From: an uncultured Clostridia bacterium
GTDB lineage: Bacteria; Bacillota; Clostridia; Lachnospirales; Lachnospiraceae
Reading direction: 5' to 3'
DNA: 6,500 bases
Assembly (NCBI GenBank): GCA_947088195.1
Contig: CAMUFS010000176.1
Span: 1-6,500, forward strand
Part shown: positions 1 to 6,500 of the stretch, piece by piece
Numbering within the stretch: position 1 is the stretch's first letter
Layout: every line of letters starts with the position of its first letter
Translations under genes and position numbers: made by a program
The notes under the pieces: generated by a model
Databases searched by the model: none
Seen by the model: only the letters and a program-made list of their open reading frames with translations
What the model was told of the DNA's origin: nothing

Positions 1-76
1 TGTTACGTTTTTCACTAAGCGGGAGCGCGGTGACGGAGAAAATAGTCTGCTCTCGGAGCGGAAATATTTCAAGTAA
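1..76 (+). other. Possible 3' end of an upstream gene (reading frame uncertain)
   Basis: The first ~62 bases are clearly richer in G+C than the following AT-rich stretch, as expected where a coding region gives way to an intergenic gap. Frame 2 is open from the window edge and ends at TAA 74-76; it would encode a charged C-terminal tail of 24 residues ending LLSERKYFK. Frame 3 is also open, to TAA 102-104, but runs through the AT-rich stretch, so frame 2 is preferred. Frame 1 stops at 16-18. Too little is visible to name a product, and an entirely non-coding leader cannot be excluded. Confidence 0.3.
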
Positions 77-122
77 AACTAAAAAACACAATAACACAAT
101 ATAAGTAAAAGAGAGGATTACC
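77..122 (+). promoter_or_regulatory. AT-rich gap upstream of moxR with its ribosome binding site
   Basis: This 46-bp A-rich stretch separates the presumed upstream gene from the MoxR gene. A purine-rich Shine-Dalgarno sequence, GAGAGG at 111-116, lies 6 nt before the ATG at 123 and decides that start; in-frame TAA at 102-104 excludes a longer protein. A TATAAG hexamer at 100-105 resembles a -10 box, but no -35-like hexamer sits 16-18 nt upstream and initiation would fall inside the Shine-Dalgarno site. The sequence therefore does not settle whether the gene has its own promoter or is read through from upstream. Confidence 0.6.
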
Positions 123-1091
123 ATGCAATTTCAAAAGCATACACAGGAGATCTTAGAACAGTTGAATCGGGTTATTCTCGGAAAGGATCGTCAGATCCGC
201 CTGCTTTTGACGGCTTTGCTGGCAGGGGGACATGTGCTTTTGGAGGATGTGCCGGGTGTGGGGAAGACGACACTTGCCAATGCTTTAGCGCGAACGCTGA
301 GTCTAAGCTTTGGAAGGATTCAGTTTACGCCGGACACGCTGCCTTCAGATGTCACAGGAATTGCGGTTTATCGAAAAAATACAGGCGAGTTTTCCTACCG
401 TCCGGGTCCGGTTATGAACCAGTTGGTTCTGGCAGACGAGATCAACCGTACCTCTCCTAAGACGCAGGCAAGTCTTTTGGAGGCGATGGCGGAGACGCAG
501 GTCAGTGTGGATGGCTCCATTTACCCGCTGCCAAAGCCATTTATGGTGATTGCTACGCAAAACCCTATTGAGTTTTTGGGAACCTGTCAGCTTCCTGAGG
601 CGCAGCTTGACCGATTTTTGATGCGGCTGTCATTAGGGTATCCTGATAGAGAGTATGAGCTTTTGATGGCAGAGCAGTATCTGAAAAAGAATGTTGCGTT
701 GGAGGCTTTGCCCTCTCTGGCGGATGCAGAGTTGATTTTAAAAATGCAGGAGGAGTGTGCATCGGTGTTTTTGCATCCAGAGCTGATTGCCTATATTGTC
801 TCTATTGTGGAGGCGACCCGCACAGATCCGCAGCTTTCTCTGGGAGCCAGCCCGCGCGCTACGCTTGCTCTTGTGCGGGCGTCTCAGGCAGGGGCGTATG
901 TTGCAGGGAGAAATTATGTGCTTCCCGATGATGTGCAGGCTGTGTTGTATCCGGTTCTTTGTCACCGCATGATCGTTTCTATGGAGGCGAGGATGAAGAA
1001 GCTAACTTGTGAGCGGGTTCTTAAGGAGATTCTTTTCCATATTTCGGTTCCTGTCTTGAATAAGGAGGCGTTATGTGGAAAAACCGTCTGA
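123..1091 (+). CDS. MoxR-family AAA+ ATPase
   Basis: A 322-residue cytoplasmic AAA+ ATPase, the usual length for the MoxR family (AAA_3 core plus C-terminal lid). The Walker A motif is DVPGVGKTT at residues 42-50 with K48 as the phosphate-binding lysine. Walker B is LADEIN at 103-108 (D105, E106). Sensor 1 is ATQNP with N147, the QLDRF segment at 161-165 carries the likely arginine finger R164, and sensor 2 is GASPRA with R245. All nucleotide-handling residues are present, so an active ATPase is expected. MoxR proteins are thought to remodel or mature partner proteins with DUF58/vWA domains, and exactly such a gene follows, overlapping by 19 nt. This supports a shared complex, but the target is not known. 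The start is set by an upstream GAGAGG and an in-frame stop just before it. Family assignment is very secure; the cellular role is inferred. Confidence 0.96.
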   Translation: MQFQKHTQEILEQLNRVILGKDRQIRLLLTALLAGGHVLLEDVPGVGKTTLANALARTLSLSFGRIQFTPDTLPSDVTGIAVYRKNTGEFSYRPGPVMNQLVLADEINRTSPKTQASLLEAMAETQVSVDGSIYPLPKPFMVIATQNPIEFLGTCQLPEAQLDRFLMRLSLGYPDREYELLMAEQYLKKNVALEALPSLADAELILKMQEECASVFLHPELIAYIVSIVEATRTDPQLSLGASPRATLALVRASQAGAYVAGRNYVLPDDVQAVLYPVLCHRMIVSMEARMKKLTCERVLKEILFHISVPVLNKEALCGKTV

Positions 1092-2275
1092 TAGTTATAT
1101 TGTTTATGATAGGCTCTGGTGTTTTGATAGGGGTTCGTGGTGGAGCGGCAGCGTATCTTTTGTTTTATACTTCCTTGCTTGTGCCTTGTTTTTCCTTATT
1201 CTATGTGTTGTATGTTTACAGCCGATTTTGTATTTATCAGAAATTGGAGCACAGGACGGTTGGGAAGGAGGAACAGATTCCTTATACATTTCGGTTGGCA
1301 AATGAGGACAAGATTCCATATTTTCGTGTGAGCGTGGAATTTTTAAAGGATTCTTCCACAGTGGCTCAGATGGATATGGAAAAGGAATATTTTCTTTTAC
1401 CGGGAGAGGAGGTAAGCTGTTCTACCACCTTGCTATGTCACCGAAGAGGAGAATATCAGGTTGGAATTTGCCGTGCTAAGGTGCTGGATTATTTTTCTCT
1501 ATTTTCGATTGCTTACTCGGTGCAGACAAGGATAGAGGTGAAGGTGAATCCGCGGATTGTGGTGCTTGCTGATTTTGTGTTTGATCCAGAGCATAGGGAG
1601 GAAAAGAGCAGCCGATCTCAGTATAAGGAAAGTAAGCAGGATCTGGGTACAGAGCTTCGTGATTATGAGGATGGAGATTCCATGCGGCTGATTCATTGGA
1701 AAGCGCTGGCGGCAAGCGGAAAACTTTTGTCCAGAAAATATCAGGAGGAGGAAAGGGATGGCATTTGCTTTGCTGTGGATTTTTTTCCTGCATTGCCAGA
1801 GGTGAATGGAATGGAAAGGCTTGTTTTGGAGGATAAGCTTTTGGAGGCTTTGCTTGCGGTTGCGGATTATTTTTGGAGGAAGAAAACAAGAATCCAGTTT
1901 TTTTGTGCATCGTTGTGTGAGGGACAGAGAGGGGAAATGGAGCTTTGCAGCCGTGAGGATATAGAGAGGTTACATCAGTTTTGTTGTGAGATACGATTTG
2001 ATGCAGCGTTGCCTTTAGCGGAGGTATTGCGTATGGCAGCTTCAAGAATACCAACCTCTTCTAATCTAATTCTGTTTACTATGGTGCTTACCATGGAGCT
2101 TTATGAACAGCTTAGACTGTTAAATGGATCTGGGATTCGCTCTACACTTTTTTATTTCCGCAGGGAACAGTGGGTGGAGGATGGATTTGAGGAGCTGTTT
2201 TCTAGTGAATTATCTCTTGTGGTTATCCCTTATGAAAAGGAGCCTGTCCCTATTTTGGAAGGAAGAGATACGTGA
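1073..2275 (+). CDS. DUF58 domain membrane protein, MoxR partner
   Basis: A 400-residue protein whose N-terminus (about 5-50) holds two hydrophobic segments that should anchor it in the membrane. A beta-rich region (about 65-165) follows, then the DUF58 signature: RDYEDGDSMRLIHWKALA at 196-213 continuing to about 226, with the family's R-x-Y-x-x-GD and HWK residues intact. The last ~175 residues correspond to the vWA-like half. The metal-site motif is degenerate: the first strand reads AVDFFPA (D236), without the DxSxS serines, and the later strand reads LILFTM, where an Asp is normal. The start ATG lies inside the moxR gene, preceded by AAGGAGG at 1062-1068; the 19-nt overlap suggests translational coupling. 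The stop overlaps the next start by 4 nt. DUF58 proteins are taken to be clients or scaffolds for MoxR ATPases at the membrane; the exact function here is unknown. Confidence 0.92.
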   Translation: MWKNRLIVILFMIGSGVLIGVRGGAAAYLLFYTSLLVPCFSLFYVLYVYSRFCIYQKLEHRTVGKEEQIPYTFRLANEDKIPYFRVSVEFLKDSSTVAQMDMEKEYFLLPGEEVSCSTTLLCHRRGEYQVGICRAKVLDYFSLFSIAYSVQTRIEVKVNPRIVVLADFVFDPEHREEKSSRSQYKESKQDLGTELRDYEDGDSMRLIHWKALAASGKLLSRKYQEEERDGICFAVDFFPALPEVNGMERLVLEDKLLEALLAVADYFWRKKTRIQFFCASLCEGQRGEMELCSREDIERLHQFCCEIRFDAALPLAEVLRMAASRIPTSSNLILFTMVLTMELYEQLRLLNGSGIRSTLFYFRREQWVEDGFEELFSSELSLVVIPYEKEPVPILEGRDT

Positions 2276-4578
2276 AGATAATAAAAAGGATGGCTGTAAC
2301 CGTTTTTTTGTTATCACTGCTTGACTGGTTTCTTTTTGGCGGTGAGAGATGGATAATTTTCTGTTTTTGCGGTGCCCTGTGGCTTTTATTCTGGGAGATA
2401 ATGGGAAGGATTTGGAGCCATAAGGAGTGGCGAATTTCTGCTTATTTTTCAATTTTTATATTTGTGTTGGTTTTTATTGTGTTTGTGCTGTTGGCAGGGG
2501 CACGATATAGAGAGTGGATGGCGGCAGTCTTGCAGGAGCATTGGCGGGAAGGTATGGTTATACTTTTTGTTGGGGTGTTTACGCTTGTGCTTTCTTTGCT
2601 GGAAAACAAACTTCTTATTTTGGCTCCGTTCTGTTTTTTGGGCGTACTTATTATTGCCATCTGGGAGTTGCCTGTGCATAGGTTGGGGATTATAGGGGCG
2701 CTGTATTTTAGTTTTTTTTCCATAATGGAATATGCAGGTCTCTCTTTTTATGGAAAAGGGATTGGAAAGAAGATGTCAGGATTTTTTTGGATTCCACTGT
2801 GTCTTTGTATTTGTCTGGCTGTGCTGCCAGTGAGCGAAAAGCCTTATCCATATGCGGCGCTTAGGCAACTGTGGGCGCAGGTAAGGGAGGGCGCTTTGGT
2901 GATTTACACGGAGCTGTCGTTATTGGCAAGTCGCAGAAATAGTGATTTTTATGTTCAATTTACTGGCTATAGTGAGGAAGGAGCAGTTGGAGGGAGTTTA
3001 CTTCGCTCGAATAAGCCTGCGATGCTTCTCACGGTATCTGGAAGCTTAAAAGGAAATCTATATCTTGCAGGAAATATACAGAATCATTATGAAAATAATA
3101 GATGGACATTTGTGTCAGATACGTTTCTTGAGGAGGAGCTTACCATGGATACCTTAGAATTTCTTTATGCTGTCTGGCAGTTCTCCTTGGAGTCAGAAAA
3201 GGATATAGCAACATATTTTGTTAATTCCTCGGCGTCTGTCACTTATCAAGGATTGTACACGAAGGATTTGTTTTTTCCGCCTAAATTCTGTGGCTTTCGT
3301 CAGCTTGAGAAGTATCAAAGTCACAAGGATAAGCTGGTTGCTCCCCATGCAAAGAAGGAGGGAGACAGTTATGGATTTCGCTATTTAACTGTAAATTATG
3401 GGAGCGAGGAATTGAGAGAGCTGATACAATCCCGCAGAGAGATTCTCTATCAGGAAAAAGAAAACGATATGGAGTTTGTTCTGTGGCTTAACAAAAATTA
3501 TCCGCAGCTTCGCCGCGCTGTGCCTGAGCAGGGACTTGAGACAGCACTTTTAAAAAGAAGAGAGGAGATCTATCGAGATTATATGCAGATTCCTGAATCT
3601 CTATATCCACAAATGAAGGAGCTTGCCGACAGGCTGACGGCGGATAAGGGGACAGATCTTGAGAAGCTTCAGGCGATCGAGCGGTATCTGCAAGGCTTTA
3701 CTTATACCAGAACACCGGGAGAACCGAAGGGAGATGCGGTATATGAATTTTTGTTTCACACAGGGGAAGGGTACTGTACCTATTTTGCTTCTGCATTTGT
3801 ACTGCTAAGTCGGGCTTCGGGGATTCCAGCGCGCTATGTAAATGGATTTTGTATTCCTGTCTATACAGAGGGAAAGAGAGAATATCTGGTGGAGAGTAGC
3901 TGTGCGCATGCGTGGCCGGAGGCATATCTTACGGGTGTGGGCTGGCTGTCCTTTGAACCTACCGCAGGGTATGGAAATTATCACAGTACACCATGGCATC
4001 AGGAGAGCAATGTGCATCAGGAGATGCAGACCACGCAGGTGGAGGATAGGAAAGAAGCTTTTCCTGAGGAGATGGAGGAGGAATGGGATGAGATTTTGTT
4101 GCCTTCGGCAAAGCCTAGTGAGGCAGCTTCTTTTGTAAAATGGCTGATGGTTCTCTGCTTTTTCTTGTTAGTATTTGCGTTGTTGGTATTTTGTCTGATT
4201 CGTTTACATCGCAGAAAGGAACGTTATCAGAAAAGCAGTGTGGAGGGAAGGATAACATGGCTTTTGTGTTATGAGATGGCGCTTCTTAGAGCGGCTGGGA
4301 TAGGCAGGCAGAGGAATGAGACACTTCTTTTGTATGGACAGCGAGTGGCAAGCTATAATGAGGCACTTGTGGAAGCAGGAGTTTTGGAGTTTCTTGCGCT
4401 TTATATGGAAAGCTTTTATGGAGGAGTGGCACTTCCTTTGGAGGCGGAGGTGTTTGCAAAGGAGTGTGTGAGAAAGACAGAGCAGTTTTATATTGATCTG
4501 AATGGAGAAAAAAGACAAAGATGGAGAAAGTTTTACATTGTGTATTTGTGGTTTACATTTTCGGAAAATATGATATAG
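2272..4578 (+). CDS. Membrane-bound transglutaminase-like protein, TgpA architecture
   Basis: A 768-residue protein. Residues about 8-187 hold six or seven hydrophobic helices, about 190-620 form an extracytoplasmic region, a single helix spans about 623-644, and a cytoplasmic tail follows. The transglutaminase core is clear: GEGYCTYFASAF with nucleophile C502, the conserved SGIPARYVNGF at 516-526, SCAHAWPEAYL with H546, and WLSFEPTAGYG with E562 in the acid position of the triad. The tail (about 655-740, with NETLLLYGQRV) resembles the DUF4129 domain that ends many TgpA-like proteins. The family cleaves or crosslinks amide bonds; an envelope protein or peptidoglycan-linked substrate is likely but unproven. 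GTG at 2272 is chosen as start: it overlaps the DUF58 stop as GTGA and has AAGGAAG 6 nt upstream. ATG at 2290 is the alternative, but its purine tract is too close. Residues ~746-768 are an unusual basic and aromatic tail. Confidence 0.92.
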   Translation: MKIIKRMAVTVFLLSLLDWFLFGGERWIIFCFCGALWLLFWEIMGRIWSHKEWRISAYFSIFIFVLVFIVFVLLAGARYREWMAAVLQEHWREGMVILFVGVFTLVLSLLENKLLILAPFCFLGVLIIAIWELPVHRLGIIGALYFSFFSIMEYAGLSFYGKGIGKKMSGFFWIPLCLCICLAVLPVSEKPYPYAALRQLWAQVREGALVIYTELSLLASRRNSDFYVQFTGYSEEGAVGGSLLRSNKPAMLLTVSGSLKGNLYLAGNIQNHYENNRWTFVSDTFLEEELTMDTLEFLYAVWQFSLESEKDIATYFVNSSASVTYQGLYTKDLFFPPKFCGFRQLEKYQSHKDKLVAPHAKKEGDSYGFRYLTVNYGSEELRELIQSRREILYQEKENDMEFVLWLNKNYPQLRRAVPEQGLETALLKRREEIYRDYMQIPESLYPQMKELADRLTADKGTDLEKLQAIERYLQGFTYTRTPGEPKGDAVYEFLFHTGEGYCTYFASAFVLLSRASGIPARYVNGFCIPVYTEGKREYLVESSCAHAWPEAYLTGVGWLSFEPTAGYGNYHSTPWHQESNVHQEMQTTQVEDRKEAFPEEMEEEWDEILLPSAKPSEAASFVKWLMVLCFFLLVFALLVFCLIRLHRRKERYQKSSVEGRITWLLCYEMALLRAAGIGRQRNETLLLYGQRVASYNEALVEAGVLEFLALYMESFYGGVALPLEAEVFAKECVRKTEQFYIDLNGEKRQRWRKFYIVYLWFTFSENMI

Positions 4579-4588
4579 TAGAAAGGAG
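4532..4588 (+). promoter_or_regulatory. Candidate promoter for hisG inside the 3' end of the transglutaminase gene
   Basis: TTTACA at 4552-4557 (5 of 6 to TTGACA), a 16-nt spacer and TATAGT at 4574-4579 (5 of 6 to TATAAT) form a sigma-A-like promoter. TG at 4571-4572 adds an extended -10 element. The -10 box covers the transglutaminase stop codon. Initiation from it would fall around 4585-4587, inside the hisG Shine-Dalgarno site, leaving a very short leader. An alternative -10, TATGAT at 4569-4574 with a weak TTGTGG at 4546-4551 and a 17-nt spacer, would start near 4581 and keep the whole ribosome site. A 13-bp dyad (ATTTTC-G-GAAAAT, 4557-4569) lies in the spacer. The local AT richness makes chance matches possible. 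Confidence 0.45.
4582..4588 (+). promoter_or_regulatory. hisG ribosome binding site
   Basis: AAAGGAG lies 6 nt before the ATG at 4595, an ideal spacing. It sits in the 16-nt gap after the transglutaminase stop, so hisG can be translated independently even if the message starts far upstream. Confidence 0.85.
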
Positions 4589-4594
4589 AATGAT

Positions 4595-5236
4595 ATGAAA
4601 TATTTAACCTTTGCTTTGGCGAAGGGACGTCTTGCCAAAAAGTCTATGAAGCTGTTCGAGCAGATTGGAGTCACCTGTGAGGAGATGAAGGATGAGAGCT
4701 CGCGCAAGCTAATCTTTGTAAATGAAGAGCTGAAATATCGCTTTTTCCTCGCCAAAGCCCCCGATGTTCCCACTTATGTAGAGTATGGTGCGGCAGATAT
4801 TGGCATTGTGGGGAGAGATACTGTGTTAGAGGAAGGACGTCAGCTCTATGAGGTGCTTGATCTTGGTTTTGGAGCGTGTCGAATGTGTGTAGCAGGTCCA
4901 GAATCAGCAAAGGAACTTTTGCAGCACCATGAGCTAATTCGCGTCGCCACAAAGTACCCAAACATTGCCAAGGACTATTTCTACAATCGAAAGCATCAGA
5001 CAGTGGAGATTATTAAGCTGAATGGATCAATAGAGCTTGCTCCGATTGTAGGGCTTGCTGAGGTGATCGTTGATATTGTGGAGACAGGCTCTACATTGAA
5101 GGAAAATGGTCTTAAGGTGTTGGAGGAGATCTGTCCTTTGTCGGCGCGCATGGTGGTGAATCAGGTTAGTATGAAATTAGAACAGGATAGAATCAGGGAC
5201 ATTATCACAAATCTAAAACAGGTTACAGAGCAATAA
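4595..5236 (+). CDS. hisG: ATP phosphoribosyltransferase catalytic subunit, short form
   Basis: HisG joins ATP and PRPP to give N1-(5-phosphoribosyl)-ATP, the first committed step of histidine synthesis, in the cytoplasm. The N-terminus FALAKGRLAKKSMKLFEQIG is typical of the family; YGAADIGIVGRDTVLE lies at about 64-79. The PRPP-binding signature DIVETGSTL occupies residues 160-168 and is followed by KENGLKVLEEI. At 213 residues this is the short form, which lacks the C-terminal ACT-like regulatory domain found in ~300-residue HisG proteins. Short HisG enzymes normally need HisZ, a histidyl-tRNA synthetase paralogue, for activity and histidine feedback. No hisZ lies directly upstream, where the transglutaminase gene ends 16 nt before, nor between hisG and hisD. 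hisD follows after 8 nt, so the two are surely co-transcribed. No T-box or attenuator leader fits in the gap before the start. The assignment is very secure. Confidence 0.97.
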   Translation: MKYLTFALAKGRLAKKSMKLFEQIGVTCEEMKDESSRKLIFVNEELKYRFFLAKAPDVPTYVEYGAADIGIVGRDTVLEEGRQLYEVLDLGFGACRMCVAGPESAKELLQHHELIRVATKYPNIAKDYFYNRKHQTVEIIKLNGSIELAPIVGLAEVIVDIVETGSTLKENGLKVLEEICPLSARMVVNQVSMKLEQDRIRDIITNLKQVTEQ

Positions 5237-5243
5237 GGAGGAG
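5237..5243 (+). promoter_or_regulatory. hisD ribosome binding site
   Basis: The hisG stop codon runs into a strong Shine-Dalgarno sequence (AAGGAGGAG, 5235-5243) just before the hisD ATG at 5245. The spacing is tight, 3 nt from the AGGAGG core, and overlap with the hisG stop suggests that terminating ribosomes could reinitiate on hisD. Confidence 0.8.
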
Positions 5244-5244
5244 T

Positions 5245-6500
5245 ATGAGAACGATTCATTTGGATAAGGCAGGAAGGAAGAACCTGCTAGAGGATTTATT
5301 AAAGCGAAGCCCAAATCAGTATAGTGAGTATGAAAGTGCGGTTGCAGATATTCTTAGAGATGTGAGGGAAAGGAAGGATGTAGCGGTATTTGATTATACA
5401 AAAAGGTTTGATAAGGCAGATATTGACGCTTTTAATGTTTTGGTGACAGAGAAGGAGATAGAGGAGGCATATGCACTTGTTGAACCTTCTCTTGTGGAAG
5501 TGATTCAAAAGGCGTTAGTGAATATTCGGGCATATCATGAGAAGCAGAAGAAGTATAGTTGGTTTGACAGTACAACACAGGGTACCATCCTTGGACAGAA
5601 GCTTACGCCGCTCTCTCGCGTGGGCGTTTATGTGCCGGGAGGAAAAGCATCGTATCCTTCCAGTGTACTGATGAATGTAATTCCAGCAAAGGTTGCCGGT
5701 GTGGAGGAGATTATTATGACCACGCCGTGTAGCAAGGATGGCAGAGTGGTGCCTGCCACCTTAGTTGCCGCGAAGGAGGCAGGGGTGGACAAGATCTATA
5801 AGGTAGGTGGTGCACAGGCGATCGCAGCGCTTGCTTACGGCACGGAGAGCATCCCAAAGGTGGACAAGATTGTAGGTCCCGGAAATATCTATGTAGCGCT
5901 GGCTAAAAAGGCAGTCTATGGGCATGTGAGCATTGATTCTATCGCTGGGCCAAGTGAAATATTGGTGCTTGCCGATGATACGGCGAATCCTCGCTATGTC
6001 GCTGCGGATCTGTTGTCACAGGCAGAGCATGATGAATTGGCTTCTGCTATATTAGTCACCACAAGCGAAACACTTGCCGCACAGGTTTCCAAGGAAGTAG
6101 ATGCTTTTGTACAGGAGCTTTCCAGAAAGGATATTATTGAGAAATCATTGGATCAATATGGATATATCCTGCTTGCGGATACAATGGAGGAGGCAGTTGA
6201 TATTGCGAATGAGATTGCCTCAGAGCACTTGGAGATTATGACAGCGGATGCTTTTACCGTGATGACAAAAATAAAACATGCAGGTGCTATTTTTATAGGA
6301 GAATATAGCTCAGAGCCTTTGGGAGATTATTTTGCAGGGCCGAATCATATTTTGCCGACCAATGGCACAGCGAAATTCTTCTCGCCTCTTGGTGTGGATG
6401 ATTTTGTCAAAAAATCAAGTATTATCTCTTATTCAAGAGAAGCACTTGAGCCAATTCACAAAGATATTATTACATTTGCCGAGGCAGAACAGCTTACGGC
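5245..6500 (+). CDS. hisD: Histidinol dehydrogenase (3' end beyond window)
   Basis: HisD is a zinc- and NAD-dependent enzyme that oxidises L-histidinol to L-histidine in two steps via histidinal, the end of the pathway. The frame is open from ATG 5245 to the window edge, 418 complete codons of an expected ~430. Landmarks in order: VGVYVPGGKASYPSSVLMN starting at 126, KVGGAQAIAALAYG around 190-203, GPGN at 211-214, AGPSE at 234-238, and QAEHD at 259-263 with the zinc ligands Q259 and H262. SEHLE follows at 326-330 with the catalytic pair E327/H328, then GDYFAGPNH with zinc ligand D361. The last zinc ligand (His419 in E. coli numbering, after LTA) would be the next codon past the edge. No lesion is visible. 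The gene follows hisG by 8 nt as part of a his operon that continues out of the window. Confidence 0.97.
   Translation, partial: MRTIHLDKAGRKNLLEDLLKRSPNQYSEYESAVADILRDVRERKDVAVFDYTKRFDKADIDAFNVLVTEKEIEEAYALVEPSLVEVIQKALVNIRAYHEKQKKYSWFDSTTQGTILGQKLTPLSRVGVYVPGGKASYPSSVLMNVIPAKVAGVEEIIMTTPCSKDGRVVPATLVAAKEAGVDKIYKVGGAQAIAALAYGTESIPKVDKIVGPGNIYVALAKKAVYGHVSIDSIAGPSEILVLADDTANPRYVAADLLSQAEHDELASAILVTTSETLAAQVSKEVDAFVQELSRKDIIEKSLDQYGYILLADTMEEAVDIANEIASEHLEIMTADAFTVMTKIKHAGAIFIGEYSSEPLGDYFAGPNHILPTNGTAKFFSPLGVDDFVKKSSIISYSREALEPIHKDIITFAEAEQLT

Noticed and set aside
46..62. Hairpin with a 7-bp stem (one G-T wobble) and TCG loop, considered as a terminator of the upstream gene
   Set aside because: The bases after the stem are AAT-rich without a run of T, and the hairpin lies within the presumed upstream reading frame before its stop.
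100..105. TATAAG as a -10 box for the MoxR gene
   Set aside because: No acceptable -35 hexamer is found at 16-18 nt, and initiation would fall in the ribosome binding site; A-rich DNA gives such matches by chance.
1476..2054. 192-codon open frame on the minus strand
   Set aside because: It lies wholly inside the DUF58 gene, its translation is rich in Pro, Ser, His and Lys without any recognisable motif, and the + strand frame carries clear family signatures.
2290..2292. ATG as the true start of the transglutaminase gene
   Set aside because: The purine tract before it is directly adjacent, while GTG at 2272 has AAGGAAG at good spacing and a GTGA overlap with the previous stop.
4579..4594. 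T-box or histidine attenuator leader before hisG
   Set aside because: Only 16 nt separate the transglutaminase stop from the hisG start, far too short for such a structure, and no specifier-like stem is visible.
4204..4773. 189-codon open frame on the minus strand spanning the transglutaminase-hisG junction
   Set aside because: It crosses two well-supported + strand genes and the Shine-Dalgarno site between them; its Ser/Lys/Phe-rich translation looks like a shadow frame.

Overview
The window looks like chromosomal DNA of a low-to-moderate G+C member of the Firmicutes, most likely a clostridial (Lachnospiraceae-like) gut anaerobe. This assignment is inference. It rests on strong purine-rich Shine-Dalgarno sites (AAGGAGG, AAAGGAG), tightly packed same-strand genes, the codon style, a short-form HisG, and an envelope cluster common in that group. 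No rRNA, tRNA, mobile element, CRISPR array or long repeat was seen.

Layout. All genes are on the + strand. Positions 1-76 probably hold the last codons of an upstream gene, followed by an AT-rich gap of about 46 bp. Three overlapping genes follow: a MoxR-type AAA+ ATPase (123-1091), a membrane-anchored DUF58 protein (1073-2275) and a membrane-bound transglutaminase-like protein of TgpA architecture (2272-4578). The 19-nt and 4-nt (GTGA) overlaps indicate one translationally coupled unit. After only 16 nt the histidine biosynthesis genes begin: hisG, short form (4595-5236), then 8 nt, then hisD (5245 to beyond the window end, about a dozen codons missing).

How the genes work together. The MoxR/DUF58/transglutaminase trio is a recurrent bacterial cluster. 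The ATPase is thought to act as a chaperone or remodeller on the DUF58 partner, and the transglutaminase domain faces the outside of the membrane; its substrate is not known for most members. HisG and HisD catalyse the first and the last two steps of histidine biosynthesis. The two modules have no obvious functional link. The junction between them carries a candidate promoter embedded in the 3' end of the transglutaminase gene, which may uncouple them.

Most notable points: hisG is the short form that needs the HisZ regulatory subunit, yet no hisZ lies next to it; the DUF58 protein seems to have lost the metal-binding (MIDAS) residues of its vWA-like half; the transglutaminase triad has Glu in the acid position; and its C-terminal tail is encoded by what looks like promoter DNA. 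No clearly new system was identified; the trio itself is a known but poorly understood one.
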